The translations under genes and the position numbers were made by a program. A stretch of 64,000 nucleotides of DNA, taken from contig JBNKHG010000052.1 of assembly GCA_050290225.1 (NCBI GenBank), positions 1 through 64,000 of the forward strand, written 5' to 3'. Below are positions 1 to 8,494 of the stretch, one piece after another. The number at the start of each line of letters is the position of its first letter. The first letter of the stretch is position 1. Origin of the DNA: JBNKHG01 sp050290225 (GTDB taxonomy: Bacteria > Pseudomonadota > Gammaproteobacteria > Pseudomonadales > Cellvibrionaceae). Below the pieces are notes generated by a model. That model searched no databases, was not told the origin of the DNA, and saw only the letters and a program-made list of their open reading frames with translations.

Positions 1-417
1 CGACGTCTCGTTCGTGCCGCAAGCGGACGAACCGACGTGCCACGAATACTTGTGGCTTGCCGCTTGAAGCCGCAAGCCGCAAGCCGCAAGAGTCCGCTTT
101 TGGCACTTTGCTGACTATCACTTCGTGCCTAAACCTTCTAATAAATGATATCCGAATAATATTTACCGACCTACCACAAAAAGATCTTGAATTTCAACAG
201 GTTAATAGACTCTCGAACCACATCATACCCACGGATTATTCAGAGGAACCTTTTTAGGTTTGTCACGAAAACAGGAAAAATTATAAAACCGACAAAGGTG
301 AGCCAGTACCCGAGGGCGATTTCTGTTAACCAGTGCCTGTCTATAAACGTAAAACGCGCGGCATCGCCACCTGTTTGGCGGCTATTGTAATATTAGCTGG
401 AAGTCCGCGGCGTTCCG
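1..417. other. Intergenic left edge
   Basis: I see no supportable gene here. The stretch holds a short heptad repeat cluster with an orientation switch (54-88, listed separately) and, at 1-45, an imperfect hairpin with arms TTCGT and ACGAA around a GC-rich loop. The rest is AT-rich with only short, unconvincing open frames on the plus strand that lack ribosome sites and family resemblance. It lies downstream of the minus-strand ABC exporter gene that ends at 418. Confidence 0.6.
54..88. repeat. Heptad repeat fragment with orientation switch
   Basis: Two 7-bp units reading GGCTTGC and CGCTTGA are followed directly by three units reading AGCCGCA, the inverse orientation, so the tract is a rough palindrome. 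The same 7-bp family forms the larger arrays at 27667-27896 and 55832-56058. Confidence 0.75.
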
Positions 418-2220
418 TCAGCTGATGGCTTCACCGCTGGCCAGGTTGTTTTCCCCGGCCCTGTCCCTGAATTGCAGTTTGGCCAGTCGTGCGTACAGCG
501 GTGACGATGCCAACAACGACTGATGTTTGCCGATGGCCACCACGCGCCCCTGATCCATCACGGCGATCTGGTCGGCGTGCAGAATCGTCGACAGACGATG
601 GGCGATGATCAGGGTGGTACGCTGGCGCATCAACTCCGCCAGCGCCAGTTGCACCTGGTGTTCACTCTCGGCGTCCAGGGCGCTGGTGGCTTCATCCAGC
701 AGGAGAATGCGCGGGTCCTTGAGAATGGCGCGGGCAATGGCCAGGCGCTGGCGCTGTCCACCGGAGAGTCGCACACCCTGTTCCCCCAGGTGGCTCTGGT
801 AACCGTCCGGCAGCATCATGATAAAGTCGTGGGCATGGGCGGCCTTGGCCGCGGCGATCACTTGGGCGTCGGTGGCGTCGGGTTTGCCGTAGCGGATATT
901 GTAGGCCACGTCAGCGGTAAAGAGCGCCGGCTGTTGCGGGACCAACGCCATTTGTCGGCGCAGTTCCCGTGGCGAGAGGTGGCGAATATCCTCTCCATTC
1001 AGGCTAATTTCACCCATCTGCGGGTCGTAAAAACGTTGCAGCAACTCAAACACTGTTGATTTTCCTGCCCCGGAGGGACCCACCAGCGCCAGGCTTTTAC
1101 CGGGTTCAACGGCCAGGGACAATTCCCGTAGCGCCGGTGTATTGGGGCGCGAGGGATAGCTGAAACTCACGTGATCGAAACGCAGCTCCACGTCGCTTTG
1201 GTTTGAGGGTGCGGTGGGCAAGGGTGTGTCCGGCTCGGCAATCAGGCTTTTGACATTCAGCAGCTCGACCAGGCGTTCAGTGGCCCCGGCGGCGCGTTGC
1301 ACATCGCCGAACACCTCCGAAAGGGTGGCCACAGAAGCAGCGACCAGAATAGCGTAAAACACAAAAGCACCCAGTTCGCCACCCGACAGTTTTCCGGACA
1401 GCACATCGTTGCCACCTACCCAGATCATACCGGCAACGGCGCCGAACACCATGGTAATGACCGCGGCAATCAACAGCGCGCGCTGGCGTACCCGCTGGCG
1501 GGCGACCTCGAAGGCGTTTTCCACTTCGATCTCAAAGGCGCTTTTTTCCTGCGATTCACGGGTGTAGCTTTGCACGGTTTTAATGTGCTGTATCACCTCG
1601 CCGGCGTAGCTGCCGACGTGGGCGATGGAGTCCTGGCTGCGGCGGGCGAGGTTGCGTACACGGCGGCCGTAGAGCAGTATCGGAATCAGCACCAGTGGCA
1701 CGCACGCCAATACCATGGCGGTCAGTTTGAGATTGGTGATCAGCAGCATGACCAGGGCGCCGACAAACGTCAGGGCACTGCGCAGGGCCATGGACAGGGA
1801 CGAGCCAATTATCGTTTGCAGCAGCGTGGTATCAGTGGTCAGGCGCGACATGATTTCGCCACTGCGGTTGGTTTCGAAAAAGCTGGGATGCAGTTCGATA
1901 ATGTGATTGAACACTGCCTTGCGAATATCGGCGCTGACCCGTTCGCCCAACCAGGACACCAGGTAAAAGCGTACATAGGTGCCCAACGCCATCAACAGGG
2001 TCAGGCATACGATCAGGATTACAGCCTGGTTCAGTTTTTCACTGGATTGGGCCACGAAACCCTGGTCGATCAACAGGCGCACGCCCTGGCCGATAGCCAG
2101 TGTGATACCGGCGGTAAATACCAGCGCAATGCCTGCGGCGATGAGGGTTTTGCGGTAGGGGCGTAAAAATCGCACCAGTTCCAGCAGGATCGGCAGGTTT
2201 TGGGATCGACTCTCGGCCAT
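418..2220 (-). CDS. ABC exporter, fused permease and ATPase (MsbA-like)
   Basis: A 600-residue half-transporter of the type I ABC exporter fold; it should dimerise in the inner membrane and use ATP to export a lipid or other hydrophobic substrate. The N-terminal ~310 residues hold about six membrane helices. The ATPase domain has Walker A GPSGAGKST at 381-389, the signature LSGGQRQR, Walker B ILLLDEATSALD and the H-loop histidine in IIAHRLST. Closest by feel are the MsbA-like exporters annotated as ABCB-type proteins in gammaproteobacteria, but no lpxK or other lipid A gene is adjacent, so it is probably not msbA itself. It is monocistronic, followed by an empty region and preceded by the repeat-rich 2221-2677 spacer. 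The substrate is unknown. Confidence 0.9.
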   Translation of the reverse strand: MAESRSQNLPILLELVRFLRPYRKTLIAAGIALVFTAGITLAIGQGVRLLIDQGFVAQSSEKLNQAVILIVCLTLLMALGTYVRFYLVSWLGERVSADIRKAVFNHIIELHPSFFETNRSGEIMSRLTTDTTLLQTIIGSSLSMALRSALTFVGALVMLLITNLKLTAMVLACVPLVLIPILLYGRRVRNLARRSQDSIAHVGSYAGEVIQHIKTVQSYTRESQEKSAFEIEVENAFEVARQRVRQRALLIAAVITMVFGAVAGMIWVGGNDVLSGKLSGGELGAFVFYAILVAASVATLSEVFGDVQRAAGATERLVELLNVKSLIAEPDTPLPTAPSNQSDVELRFDHVSFSYPSRPNTPALRELSLAVEPGKSLALVGPSGAGKSTVFELLQRFYDPQMGEISLNGEDIRHLSPRELRRQMALVPQQPALFTADVAYNIRYGKPDATDAQVIAAAKAAHAHDFIMMLPDGYQSHLGEQGVRLSGGQRQRLAIARAILKDPRILLLDEATSALDAESEHQVQLALAELMRQRTTLIIAHRLSTILHADQIAVMDQGRVVAIGKHQSLLASSPLYARLAKLQFRDRAGENNLASGEAIS

Positions 2221-2381
2221 GGTTCGGGTTAATCCATTTGTTCAAAGTTGAGGCAATTCGGTTAAAGTCGGCTGTGTGGTGGGTTATCATACGCCAATTG
2301 TTGCCGGTAAACTGAATGAGCGGGTAAAGCTACGTAAAGACAGTGGAATGACGTATTAACTGCGAATCCACTGCGATGTCA

Positions 2382-2529
2382 GGCCTGAGTGGCTAGGGTG
2401 TCTTCAGAAGCCGTGCGCGACAAGGACGTCGCGCCCGAGCCCCGGGCCGGCCCCGCGAGTGCAACGAGTGCTTTGGCTCCAGGGATGGGTATTCGGCGTG
2501 TTTCTGAGGACACCCTAGCCACTCAGGCC
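2382..2529. repeat. 148-bp palindromic MITE-like element
   Basis: The 28-bp arms 2382-2409 and 2502-2529 are inverted copies with a single mismatch; the left arm begins GGCCTGAGTGGCTAGGGTGT. The 92-nt interior is GC-rich and carries its own hairpin, with GCGCGAC at 2415-2421 and GTCGCGC at 2428-2434 around a 6-nt loop. No transposase is present and I could not see a clear target duplication. It may be a non-autonomous mobile element, a large cruciform or a structured RNA. Confidence 0.75.
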
Positions 2530-2590
2530 GGATCGAAGCCTAGGACTCATAGATACGTCAATATCACCTTGAAGGAGTACTAGGTGTTAT

Positions 2591-2665
2591 CGACATAGAT
2601 GTGATTGACATAGACGTAATTGATATAGACGTAATTGACATAGACGTAATTGACATAGACGTTAG
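2591..2665. repeat. Five 15-bp tandem repeats touching a ribosome site
   Basis: Five 15-bp units with consensus TGACATAGACGTAAT; units 2 and 4 are identical and the others differ at one to four positions. The last unit runs into the ribosome-binding sequence AGCGAGG and the GTG start at 2678, so copy number would alter the 5' leader of the DUF2058 gene. Confidence 0.9.
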
Positions 2666-2677
2666 CGAGGTAAGATT

Positions 2678-3223
2678 GTGAGCTCCCTGCAGGATCAACT
2701 GCTCAACGCCGGGTTGGTGGATACCAAACAGGCCAAGCAAGCCAAAAAAGACAAGCGCAAGGCACAAAAGCAACAGCATAAAAGCAAGTCAGCGGCGGTC
2801 GACGAAACCAAAGCCGCCGCCGCCCAGGCGCGGGCGGAAAAGGCCGAACGCGATCGCAAACTCAACCAGGAGCGCAAGCTGGAGGCGGAGCGCAAGGCCA
2901 TTGCCGCGCAGATCAAACAGCTGATCGAGATGAATCGTCAACCGAGGAGTGCCCGGGGCGAAGAGGAAACCGCCTACAACTTTACCGACGGCAAGCAGAT
3001 TAAAAAGATCCATGTCTCCGCAGCGATACAGGAGCAGTTGAGCAGGGGCCGTCTGGCTATCGTGAAATTGGGCGAAGGCTACGAACTGGTGCCGGCGGCG
3101 GTGGCGGACAAAATTCGCCAGCGGGATGAGGTGGCCGTGGTATCGCAGCAGGTGGTCGATCAGGCAAGCGACGAAGACGACCCCTATGCGGATTATGAGA
3201 TTCCCGATGACCTGATGTGGTAA
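2678..3223 (+). CDS. DUF2058 (YaiL-type) protein
   Basis: A 181-residue cytoplasmic protein of the DUF2058 family, related to E. coli YaiL. The family function is not established; its charged composition suggests nucleic-acid or nucleoprotein association. The first ~80 residues are strongly basic with KQAKQAKKDKRKAQKQ followed by a likely coiled coil of Lys, Glu, Arg and Ala. The second half carries the conserved AYNFTDGKQIKKIHV segment and ends in an acidic DDPYADYEIPDDLMW tail typical of the family. The start is GTG, chosen from the AGCGAGG site seven bases upstream. The upstream 15-bp tandem repeats end at this ribosome site. A strong hairpin follows the stop codon. Confidence 0.85.
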   Translation: MSSLQDQLLNAGLVDTKQAKQAKKDKRKAQKQQHKSKSAAVDETKAAAAQARAEKAERDRKLNQERKLEAERKAIAAQIKQLIEMNRQPRSARGEEETAYNFTDGKQIKKIHVSAAIQEQLSRGRLAIVKLGEGYELVPAAVADKIRQRDEVAVVSQQVVDQASDEDDPYADYEIPDDLMW

Positions 3224-3226
3224 GCA

Positions 3227-3262
3227 GCAACGTCAGGGCCGCTCGTGCCGGCCCGACGTTGC
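3227..3262. terminator. Hairpin between convergent genes
   Basis: GCAACGTC (3227-3234) pairs with GACGTTGC (3255-3262), and after one bulged A GGGCCG pairs with CGGCCC around a 7-nt loop. It lies between the convergent DUF2058 and TonB receptor genes. There is no clear T tract, so it may act as a barrier in both directions rather than as a classic intrinsic terminator. Confidence 0.55.
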
Positions 3263-3304
3263 AGTCTCCATGCTCTCCTCTTATATCCGTAAAACCCGTA
3301 AAAC

Positions 3305-5890
3305 CTAGAAGTGCGCGCTGGCGCGGATATACCAGAAGGCACCGTTAAAGCCGAAGGGGGAGGTCAGAGATTTATCAGCTCCCCAGCCACGTAAAAATAG
3401 AGTTTGCTCATCATCGGGTTCGACATCAAAGACGTTTTCGCTGCCAAAGGAGACGGAATATTTATTTTGATAGTTTAAGGTTAGCTCCACATCAACCAGC
3501 ACTTCCGAGTCATACGGTTGTACATCGGAAGCGTCGCCCGGGCTGAACAGGCCGCTAGTCGTTTTCCATTCGTCGTAATAATTTACCCTGACGTAGCCAC
3601 TAAACCATTCGCCCGTATCGTAATTGACACTAAAGGTCGAACGGTTTTCCGGTACCTGATTTTCCAAATCGAATACGCGCGAGGCGTTTATGGTGCCGGG
3701 TGCTACATCTTCAACTTCCTGCTCGTTAAAATTGTGACGGAAATCCAGAGTCACTGAACCTGTGCGCAAATCAATGGCGTGTGTAATCGAAAGGTCAACA
3801 CCCTTGACATTGGACTCGAACGCATTAACAAAAAAGTTGGCGTTACTACCTTCCAGCAGAGCGGCATTAGCTACGCCGGCATCGATCAATAAGGGAACAT
3901 CTCCCGCTTCGATGGTATTGTTTTGCAAGGCTATTCGATCTTCGATTTTAATATCGTAATAATCGATGGTGATGTTGGTATTTTCCCATGCCGTAAAAAC
4001 AACACCGAGCGTGAAACTGCTGGACTCCTCAGGATCCAGTGGTTGCGACCCCAGGACCACCGAAATAGGGTGTTCAACCGGGTATGTGCCATTTGGAATC
4101 AGGTTGCCAGTGGCATCTGCGGTGGTCGTAATGTTAAGCGTATTTGCCTGGCCGGGCGTTGGCGCGCGGAATCCGGTGTTCGCGGTCGCCCTAAGGGCCA
4201 GCCCATCAGCCACCTCCAGACGTGCAGACAATTTCCAGTCAATTGTTTCTCCAAACTCATCGTAGTCTTCATAGCGAAGTGCAAAGCCCGCGGAAAAAAT
4301 ATCGGTGATATCCGCCTCCAGATCGAGGTAACCCGCGAAGCTTTCACTTTCGAATTCGCCGGCGGATTCAACGGGAAATCCCTGGAAGCCGTCAGACCCT
4401 ACACCGAAGTCGAGGACGGGGCCCAAATTCCTGGAAGCTGGATCGCCTTCCTCAATTTCATAGGTCTCCTCCCGGTATTCCAATCCAAAAGCAATGTTGA
4501 GAGGAGAGGATAATCCGTTCACGTCGACAGGCTTGACAAAATCGGCGTTGAGGCTGACCTCCTCCTGTGTCAGTGTGCCAGGTTTAAAACTGGTTGGAGA
4601 CGTTTGGCCGAGGCTGCCGTTGATCGTCTCGGAAAGTGTATATTCCACTTCGTTTTCCGCGGTTCGCCCGCGAATATCCCAACTAAAGCCATCGTTTGTT
4701 TCACCTTTTGCGCCAATGACCACAGCATAGTCGGTTATATCTGCGCCAAAATCAGGGTTATACCCCCCGGGAAACATCGTGAAAATCGGGTTTCTTAAAA
4801 CGAAGCCGCTTGGGCTGTCGGCATCCGCAACCAGGTAATCACTGGGGGTAAGCCCCGAAGCAAGGATATCGTCAACCAGTGATTGAGGGGCATCGTCCGG
4901 TATAAAATCGCCGTTGCCATCAACCTGCAGCGTGCCTTCAGCTTCTACCATCGCTGCTGCATCCAGTGCTGGTATTCGGTAGACGAAATCGGAGATGGTT
5001 TCGTTATCCATATAACTCCCGAAGGCATACAGCTCCGCATTGTTGTTGATCTCGATACCTGTATTAACAAAAAACTTGGTTGCCTCCACATCCGGGTCTC
5101 CCCAGCGTTGACCCAGTCCATCAAAGGGAACCAAACCGGGGCCGACAAATGCTTCCACTTCCATCGCATCGGGGCGCGCATTGCCACGGGATGTCGTATC
5201 GGATGTTGAATGTTCGATTGTGGCATTAAGGAATCCGTTATCGCCAAGAGGGAATCCTGCATTGGCACTGATGGTAAACCGTTCACCATCTCCTTCGTTA
5301 TATTCTCCATACTGGGTGGAAAGTGATAAGCCTTCATTGGCATCTTTCAGAATGACATTGATTACCCCGGCAATGGCGTCAGAGCCATACTGGGCTGAAG
5401 CGCCATCACGGAGAACTTCTACACGTTTGATAGCCGCGGCAGGCAGCGTAGAGTAATCCACGGCTTGAGCTCCCTGGTTTACCGTCCCCAAAGGAGCCAG
5501 TTGCAAATTTACCAGTGCTGACCGGTGCCTGCGTGTACCGTTAACCAGAACCAGCGTCTGGTCTGGTGATAGATTGCGCAGCGTCACTGGTCGGATAAAC
5601 GCGGTGCCGTCGGCAATGGGAAAACGCTGGGTATTGATCGAGGGCGCCACTTTGGAGAGGCCGTCGGTCATATCAAAGGCCGCCTGGTTGGCCAGATCGG
5701 CGCCGCCGAGTACATCAACGGGCGACAGGGTTTCGGTGGGCGAGAGGCCCTCCTTGCGCGTCCCCGTGACGACAACCTCTTCAATGGTTTCGGCGTCTTT
5801 TCCGCCGGCCTGCGCCAATGCCCCAGTGGCCAGGGTGGTTTGGATAATTGCAAGCGCGAGTGGATGGATAGCGCAGAATGACTTCGACAT
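3305..5890 (-). CDS. TonB-dependent outer membrane receptor
   Basis: An 861-residue outer membrane receptor that would import a large or scarce nutrient using TonB-ExbBD energy. A signal peptide ends near ALAQA (residues ~22-27), followed by a TonB-box-like segment IEEVVVTGTR. The plug domain includes LVLVNGTRRH and VEVLRDGASAQYGSDAIAGV, and the rest is a 22-strand barrel ending in the aromatic-terminated strand YIRASAHF. Length is normal. The ribosome site AAAAGGGG sits just upstream of the ATG. The substrate cannot be read from the sequence; no sugar-degrading enzyme is adjacent. An imperfect inverted repeat lies upstream (5940-6016). Many similar receptors in Cellvibrionales serve oligosaccharides, so a glycan is an inference only. 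Confidence 0.92.
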   Translation of the reverse strand: MSKSFCAIHPLALAIIQTTLATGALAQAGGKDAETIEEVVVTGTRKEGLSPTETLSPVDVLGGADLANQAAFDMTDGLSKVAPSINTQRFPIADGTAFIRPVTLRNLSPDQTLVLVNGTRRHRSALVNLQLAPLGTVNQGAQAVDYSTLPAAAIKRVEVLRDGASAQYGSDAIAGVINVILKDANEGLSLSTQYGEYNEGDGERFTISANAGFPLGDNGFLNATIEHSTSDTTSRGNARPDAMEVEAFVGPGLVPFDGLGQRWGDPDVEATKFFVNTGIEINNNAELYAFGSYMDNETISDFVYRIPALDAAAMVEAEGTLQVDGNGDFIPDDAPQSLVDDILASGLTPSDYLVADADSPSGFVLRNPIFTMFPGGYNPDFGADITDYAVVIGAKGETNDGFSWDIRGRTAENEVEYTLSETINGSLGQTSPTSFKPGTLTQEEVSLNADFVKPVDVNGLSSPLNIAFGLEYREETYEIEEGDPASRNLGPVLDFGVGSDGFQGFPVESAGEFESESFAGYLDLEADITDIFSAGFALRYEDYDEFGETIDWKLSARLEVADGLALRATANTGFRAPTPGQANTLNITTTADATGNLIPNGTYPVEHPISVVLGSQPLDPEESSSFTLGVVFTAWENTNITIDYYDIKIEDRIALQNNTIEAGDVPLLIDAGVANAALLEGSNANFFVNAFESNVKGVDLSITHAIDLRTGSVTLDFRHNFNEQEVEDVAPGTINASRVFDLENQVPENRSTFSVNYDTGEWFSGYVRVNYYDEWKTTSGLFSPGDASDVQPYDSEVLVDVELTLNYQNKYSVSFGSENVFDVEPDDEQTLFLRGWGADKSLTSPFGFNGAFWYIRASAHF

Positions 5891-5939
5891 GATCGGCCCC
5901 TTTTGATATCTCCCAGAGACCTTAAGGCGGCGAATTAAC

Positions 5940-6016
5940 CCTAAGGAATGTCATAAATCTGAAATGATTCGCCTATTTAAGGCTAGGTTTAGAGGGCGTT
6001 TATGTCATTCTTTGGG
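5940..6016. promoter_or_regulatory. Imperfect inverted repeat upstream of TonB receptor
   Basis: Arms at 5940-5957 (beginning CCTAAGGAATGTCATAAA) and 5999-6016 (TTTATGTCATTCTTTGGG) match as inverted copies in 15 of 18 positions, 41 bp apart. It lies 50-126 bp upstream of the receptor start, where an operator or a stem-forming terminator of the neighbouring minus-strand cluster could sit. No regulator can be assigned. Confidence 0.4.
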
Positions 6017-6075
6017 CTAGACTGAATCGTTATTTTCAGTCATCTGGTTATAAATTGAGCAGCTATGTTGTGTGA

Positions 6076-6954
6076 TCACAGCTGCGGACAGAGCGCGTGG
6101 GGCAGTCGATAGTGGCGGGCAATGCCGCTCAAGGGACAGGAAAACTGCAGGGAGTAAGCGCACAATTGCAAGTCGACCGGGATTTCCCTATCGATGGCAG
6201 CACCGTACAGGCGGTCGCCGACCACGGGGAAACCGGCGCCTGCCAGGTGACGGCGAATCTGGTGTTTGCGCCCGGTGTCAATGACCACCTCCAGCAGCGA
6301 CTGATCGGTATCGGGGTTGTAGCCGAGGAGGCGGGCATGACTGGTGGCCAGGCGTCCGTCGATGGGTTCCGACAGCGTTCGGGGTGAATCGCTCTCGGGA
6401 CAGTGGCCGTGGACGACGACGCGATAGGTTTTGGTCAGTTGGCGGTTTTCAAACAACCGGCTCAGGGCCTTGGCGCTGCGTTTTTGGTGTGCCAGCAGCA
6501 TTAAACCGGTGGCGGCCCGGTCCAGCCGGTGCACCACAAAAGCGGGACGCTCGGGTTTGAGGTGTTGTTCGGCCCAGCGGTCGATGGCACAGTGATCGCC
6601 CCATTTGGAACCCTGGGAGAAAAGCCCGTAGGGTTTGTACCAGAGGCTGTAGGCGCCTTCGTCCACCAGTAATTGCGCCGCAGGCGGCACCTGGTCAAGC
6701 ACTTGTGGGTTGTAGTAAAGGTGTAATTGGTCGCCGGCGACGAGAATTTTGCTGGCGCGGCGCAGGCGCTGGGTATGCTGTTTACGTGTCAGCCATACCG
6801 CGCCTTTTTGCATCACCTGTTTGACTTGCTGTCTGGACAAACGGCTGGCCGCTGCCAGGGTTTCCACCGCTTTGCTGTTGGCTTCGGCAATATCCAGGTG
6901 TAACTCAATGCGGCCGCCCGAGTCTGGCGTGGTGGAGTTTTCAGGGCTGATCAT
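6076..6954 (-). CDS. RluA-family RNA pseudouridine synthase
   Basis: Converts uridine to pseudouridine in rRNA or tRNA. The central segment has the catalytic HRLDRAATGLML motif (Asp nucleophile) and the downstream RKHQIRRHLA motif of the RluA/TruC group, with an S4-like N-terminal part. About 290 residues from this start. Start choice is uncertain: the frame opens at a TTG (6993), with ATGs at 6987 and 6954; I chose 6954 because it gives the smallest overlap with the upstream gene, which ends at 6941. It is the last gene of the sigma/anti-sigma cluster, overlapping it, so likely co-transcribed, but a functional link is not evident. The exact modified position is unknown. Confidence 0.85.
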   Translation of the reverse strand: MISPENSTTPDSGGRIELHLDIAEANSKAVETLAAASRLSRQQVKQVMQKGAVWLTRKQHTQRLRRASKILVAGDQLHLYYNPQVLDQVPPAAQLLVDEGAYSLWYKPYGLFSQGSKWGDHCAIDRWAEQHLKPERPAFVVHRLDRAATGLMLLAHQKRSAKALSRLFENRQLTKTYRVVVHGHCPESDSPRTLSEPIDGRLATSHARLLGYNPDTDQSLLEVVIDTGRKHQIRRHLAGAGFPVVGDRLYGAAIDREIPVDLQLCAYSLQFSCPLSGIARHYRLPHALCPQL

Positions 6955-7747
6955 GGTTACTGTTGGTGAGACGTTGGCGCAATGCATGGTCAACCGGGTG
7001 GTCCGGGTATCTTTGTCGGAAAGCCTCGAATTCGGCGCGCGCTTCCTCGGGTTTATCGCTGTCCAGCAGACGGGTGATCTCCTCGAGCCAGGCGCTGGCG
7101 GAAGAACTGATGACCACGTCCTCCAGTTGCCCGGTCAGGGAAGGCTGTCGGGTAGGTTGTTGTGGCGCAGCACTTTGTGCGGCGTCTGTGTCTATGATTT
7201 GAATCCGGTCGTTGACACTGAAGGCTGCCCCGGCGGCGTCACTGGTTTTGCCCTGCTCGAGTGATCGGGTTGCCGTTGGAGTTGAGATCTGGCGGGATTT
7301 GGCCTTTTTCGGCACGGTGCGCCCGGAAGAGAGCGGAGCCACATCGTTATCCGCTGTCGCGGGCGCCGGGGTTAACGCCGCTTCCTCAAGGGGTTGCGGA
7401 GCCGGCGATACCGCTTCCGCTGCGGGTCTGTTTGCCCTCTCATGCAACTGATCCGGGTCTCTCAAAAATTCGGGGGCACTTGCCGGTTCCAATTGAGATT
7501 CAGGTGTACGTAACACCACCAGCAGGCTTATGCAGAGGATACAGGCCGTGGCCACCATGCCCAGTCTGTATCCCGGCCAAACGCGTTGTTTCGGTACGGC
7601 CTCCTGCTCGGCCAGGGCCAGAATACGTTGATCCAGGGGCTCGGCTGATCGGCCGTCACTGTCGCGGCGCGCCTGACGATACAGCGCCGAGAGCTGTTTG
7701 TGGCTATAACTTTTGTCTTGAGATGGTCCGGCCTTGGGAGGACTCAT
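6941..7747 (-). CDS. Probable membrane-anchored anti-sigma protein
   Basis: A 268-residue protein with one membrane helix at about residues 59-80 (LGMVATACILCISLLVVL). The ~58-residue cytoplasmic N-terminus would be positioned to hold the sigma factor, as in anti-sigma proteins; the periplasmic part is low-complexity, rich in Ala, Pro and Gln, with a short C-terminal helical segment. I see no zinc-binding HxxxCxxC motif, so it is not a classic ZAS-domain protein. Its start overlaps the sigma factor stop by 4 bp (ATGA), indicating translational coupling, and this is the main evidence for its role. It is otherwise unrecognised. Confidence 0.6.
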   Translation of the reverse strand: MSPPKAGPSQDKSYSHKQLSALYRQARRDSDGRSAEPLDQRILALAEQEAVPKQRVWPGYRLGMVATACILCISLLVVLRTPESQLEPASAPEFLRDPDQLHERANRPAAEAVSPAPQPLEEAALTPAPATADNDVAPLSSGRTVPKKAKSRQISTPTATRSLEQGKTSDAAGAAFSVNDRIQIIDTDAAQSAAPQQPTRQPSLTGQLEDVVISSSASAWLEEITRLLDSDKPEEARAEFEAFRQRYPDHPVDHALRQRLTNSNHDQP

Positions 7748-8331
7748 AACAGACTCTCCTGGGGCGTTTGTTTGTTGCCTTTCCCTGCGTCGGAAGGTTG
7801 GCCCATGGCGTTCCTCAATCTGGCCCTGGCATAGCGTATTCGGCTCTTGACCGCTTCTGCATCGGCGTCGGTGATAGCGGCAATTTCCTGCAGGCTGAAT
7901 CCTTCCTCTTTCAGTAAAAACGCTTCCCGTTGCACATCGGGCAGGCGTTGTATCTGTTGCAACAGGCGCTGTACCTCCAGTTGCCGCAGTGGCGGGTCGG
8001 CGACGTCGGGTTGATCGTTCACGTCACCACAATCGTCCAGGAGCCTGTTGGCCTGGCGACGCAGGTGATCGATCAGATTGTTGCGGGCGATGCGATAGAG
8101 GTAGGTCTTGAACTGGGCATCGGGACGGTAGCGGGACGCACTCTTAATCACCGCGGTCCAGGTTTCCTGGGCCAGATCCTCGGCGTGACTGCGGGATCCG
8201 CAGGCTCGCCGCAGGAAACCGAAGATGCCGTGCTTGTGGCGCTGGTACAACTCGGTAAAGGCAGACACATCGCCCCCTTGATAACACAGCATCAGCGATT
8301 CGTCGGTTCGAAAGCGGTGGAATATGCCCAT
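7744..8331 (-). CDS. ECF-type RNA polymerase sigma factor
   Basis: A 195-residue group IV sigma factor that would direct RNA polymerase to a stress or envelope regulon. Region 2 includes the -10-recognition segment with DLAQETWTAVIKSA and YLYRIARNNLIDHLRR; region 4 includes LPDVQREAFLLKEEGFSLQEIAAITDADAEAVKSR split by a helix-turn-helix. It overlaps the downstream membrane protein by 4 bp and lies 163 bp downstream of the vWA lipoprotein gene. This vWA, sigma and membrane-protein grouping recurs in marine proteobacteria, to my recollection, suggesting the lipoprotein is a partner or target. Regulation by the neighbouring protein is inferred from coupling only. Confidence 0.88.
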   Translation of the reverse strand: MGIFHRFRTDESLMLCYQGGDVSAFTELYQRHKHGIFGFLRRACGSRSHAEDLAQETWTAVIKSASRYRPDAQFKTYLYRIARNNLIDHLRRQANRLLDDCGDVNDQPDVADPPLRQLEVQRLLQQIQRLPDVQREAFLLKEEGFSLQEIAAITDADAEAVKSRIRYARARLRNAMGQPSDAGKGNKQTPQESLL

Positions 8332-8494
8332 TCCTTTGCGTCTGTCTGTGCCCTTTCTGTCAACGTTTTCGGGCCTATACGCCCGGTTACGCGGCTCTAG
8401 CCCGTTATCTGTAACCCGTCATCTGTCGCAGCTTTCCGTTGGTGGCCTGCGCCCGGTAAAACCCGGTGGTCCCGGGTTGGTGGCCGGGCTCCGG

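Larger units (their letters stand above)
2221..2677. other. Repeat-rich intergenic spacer
   Basis: No gene is credible in this 457-bp spacer between the divergent ABC exporter and DUF2058 genes. It contains a 148-bp palindromic element (2382-2529) and five 15-bp tandem repeats (2591-2665). Open frames crossing these repeats, including a minus-strand one made of ITSMS repeats, are by-products of the repeat unit. Confidence 0.8.

Noticed and set aside
57..390. Short plus-strand frames at the left edge
   Set aside because: They lack ribosome sites and similarity, and one starts within the heptad repeat.
1297..2166. Long open frame antisense to the ABC exporter
   Set aside because: It mirrors the codons of a clear transporter gene, has no family resemblance and no ribosome site. 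Similar antisense frames over fdsA, panP, the aldehyde dehydrogenases and ygiQ were dropped for the same reason.
418..2220. Assignment as msbA
   Set aside because: The motifs fit any ABCB-type exporter and the usual lpxK neighbour is absent.
2564..2779. Minus-strand frame with ITSMS repeats
   Set aside because: It is produced by the 15-bp tandem repeat being free of stops in that frame, not by a gene.
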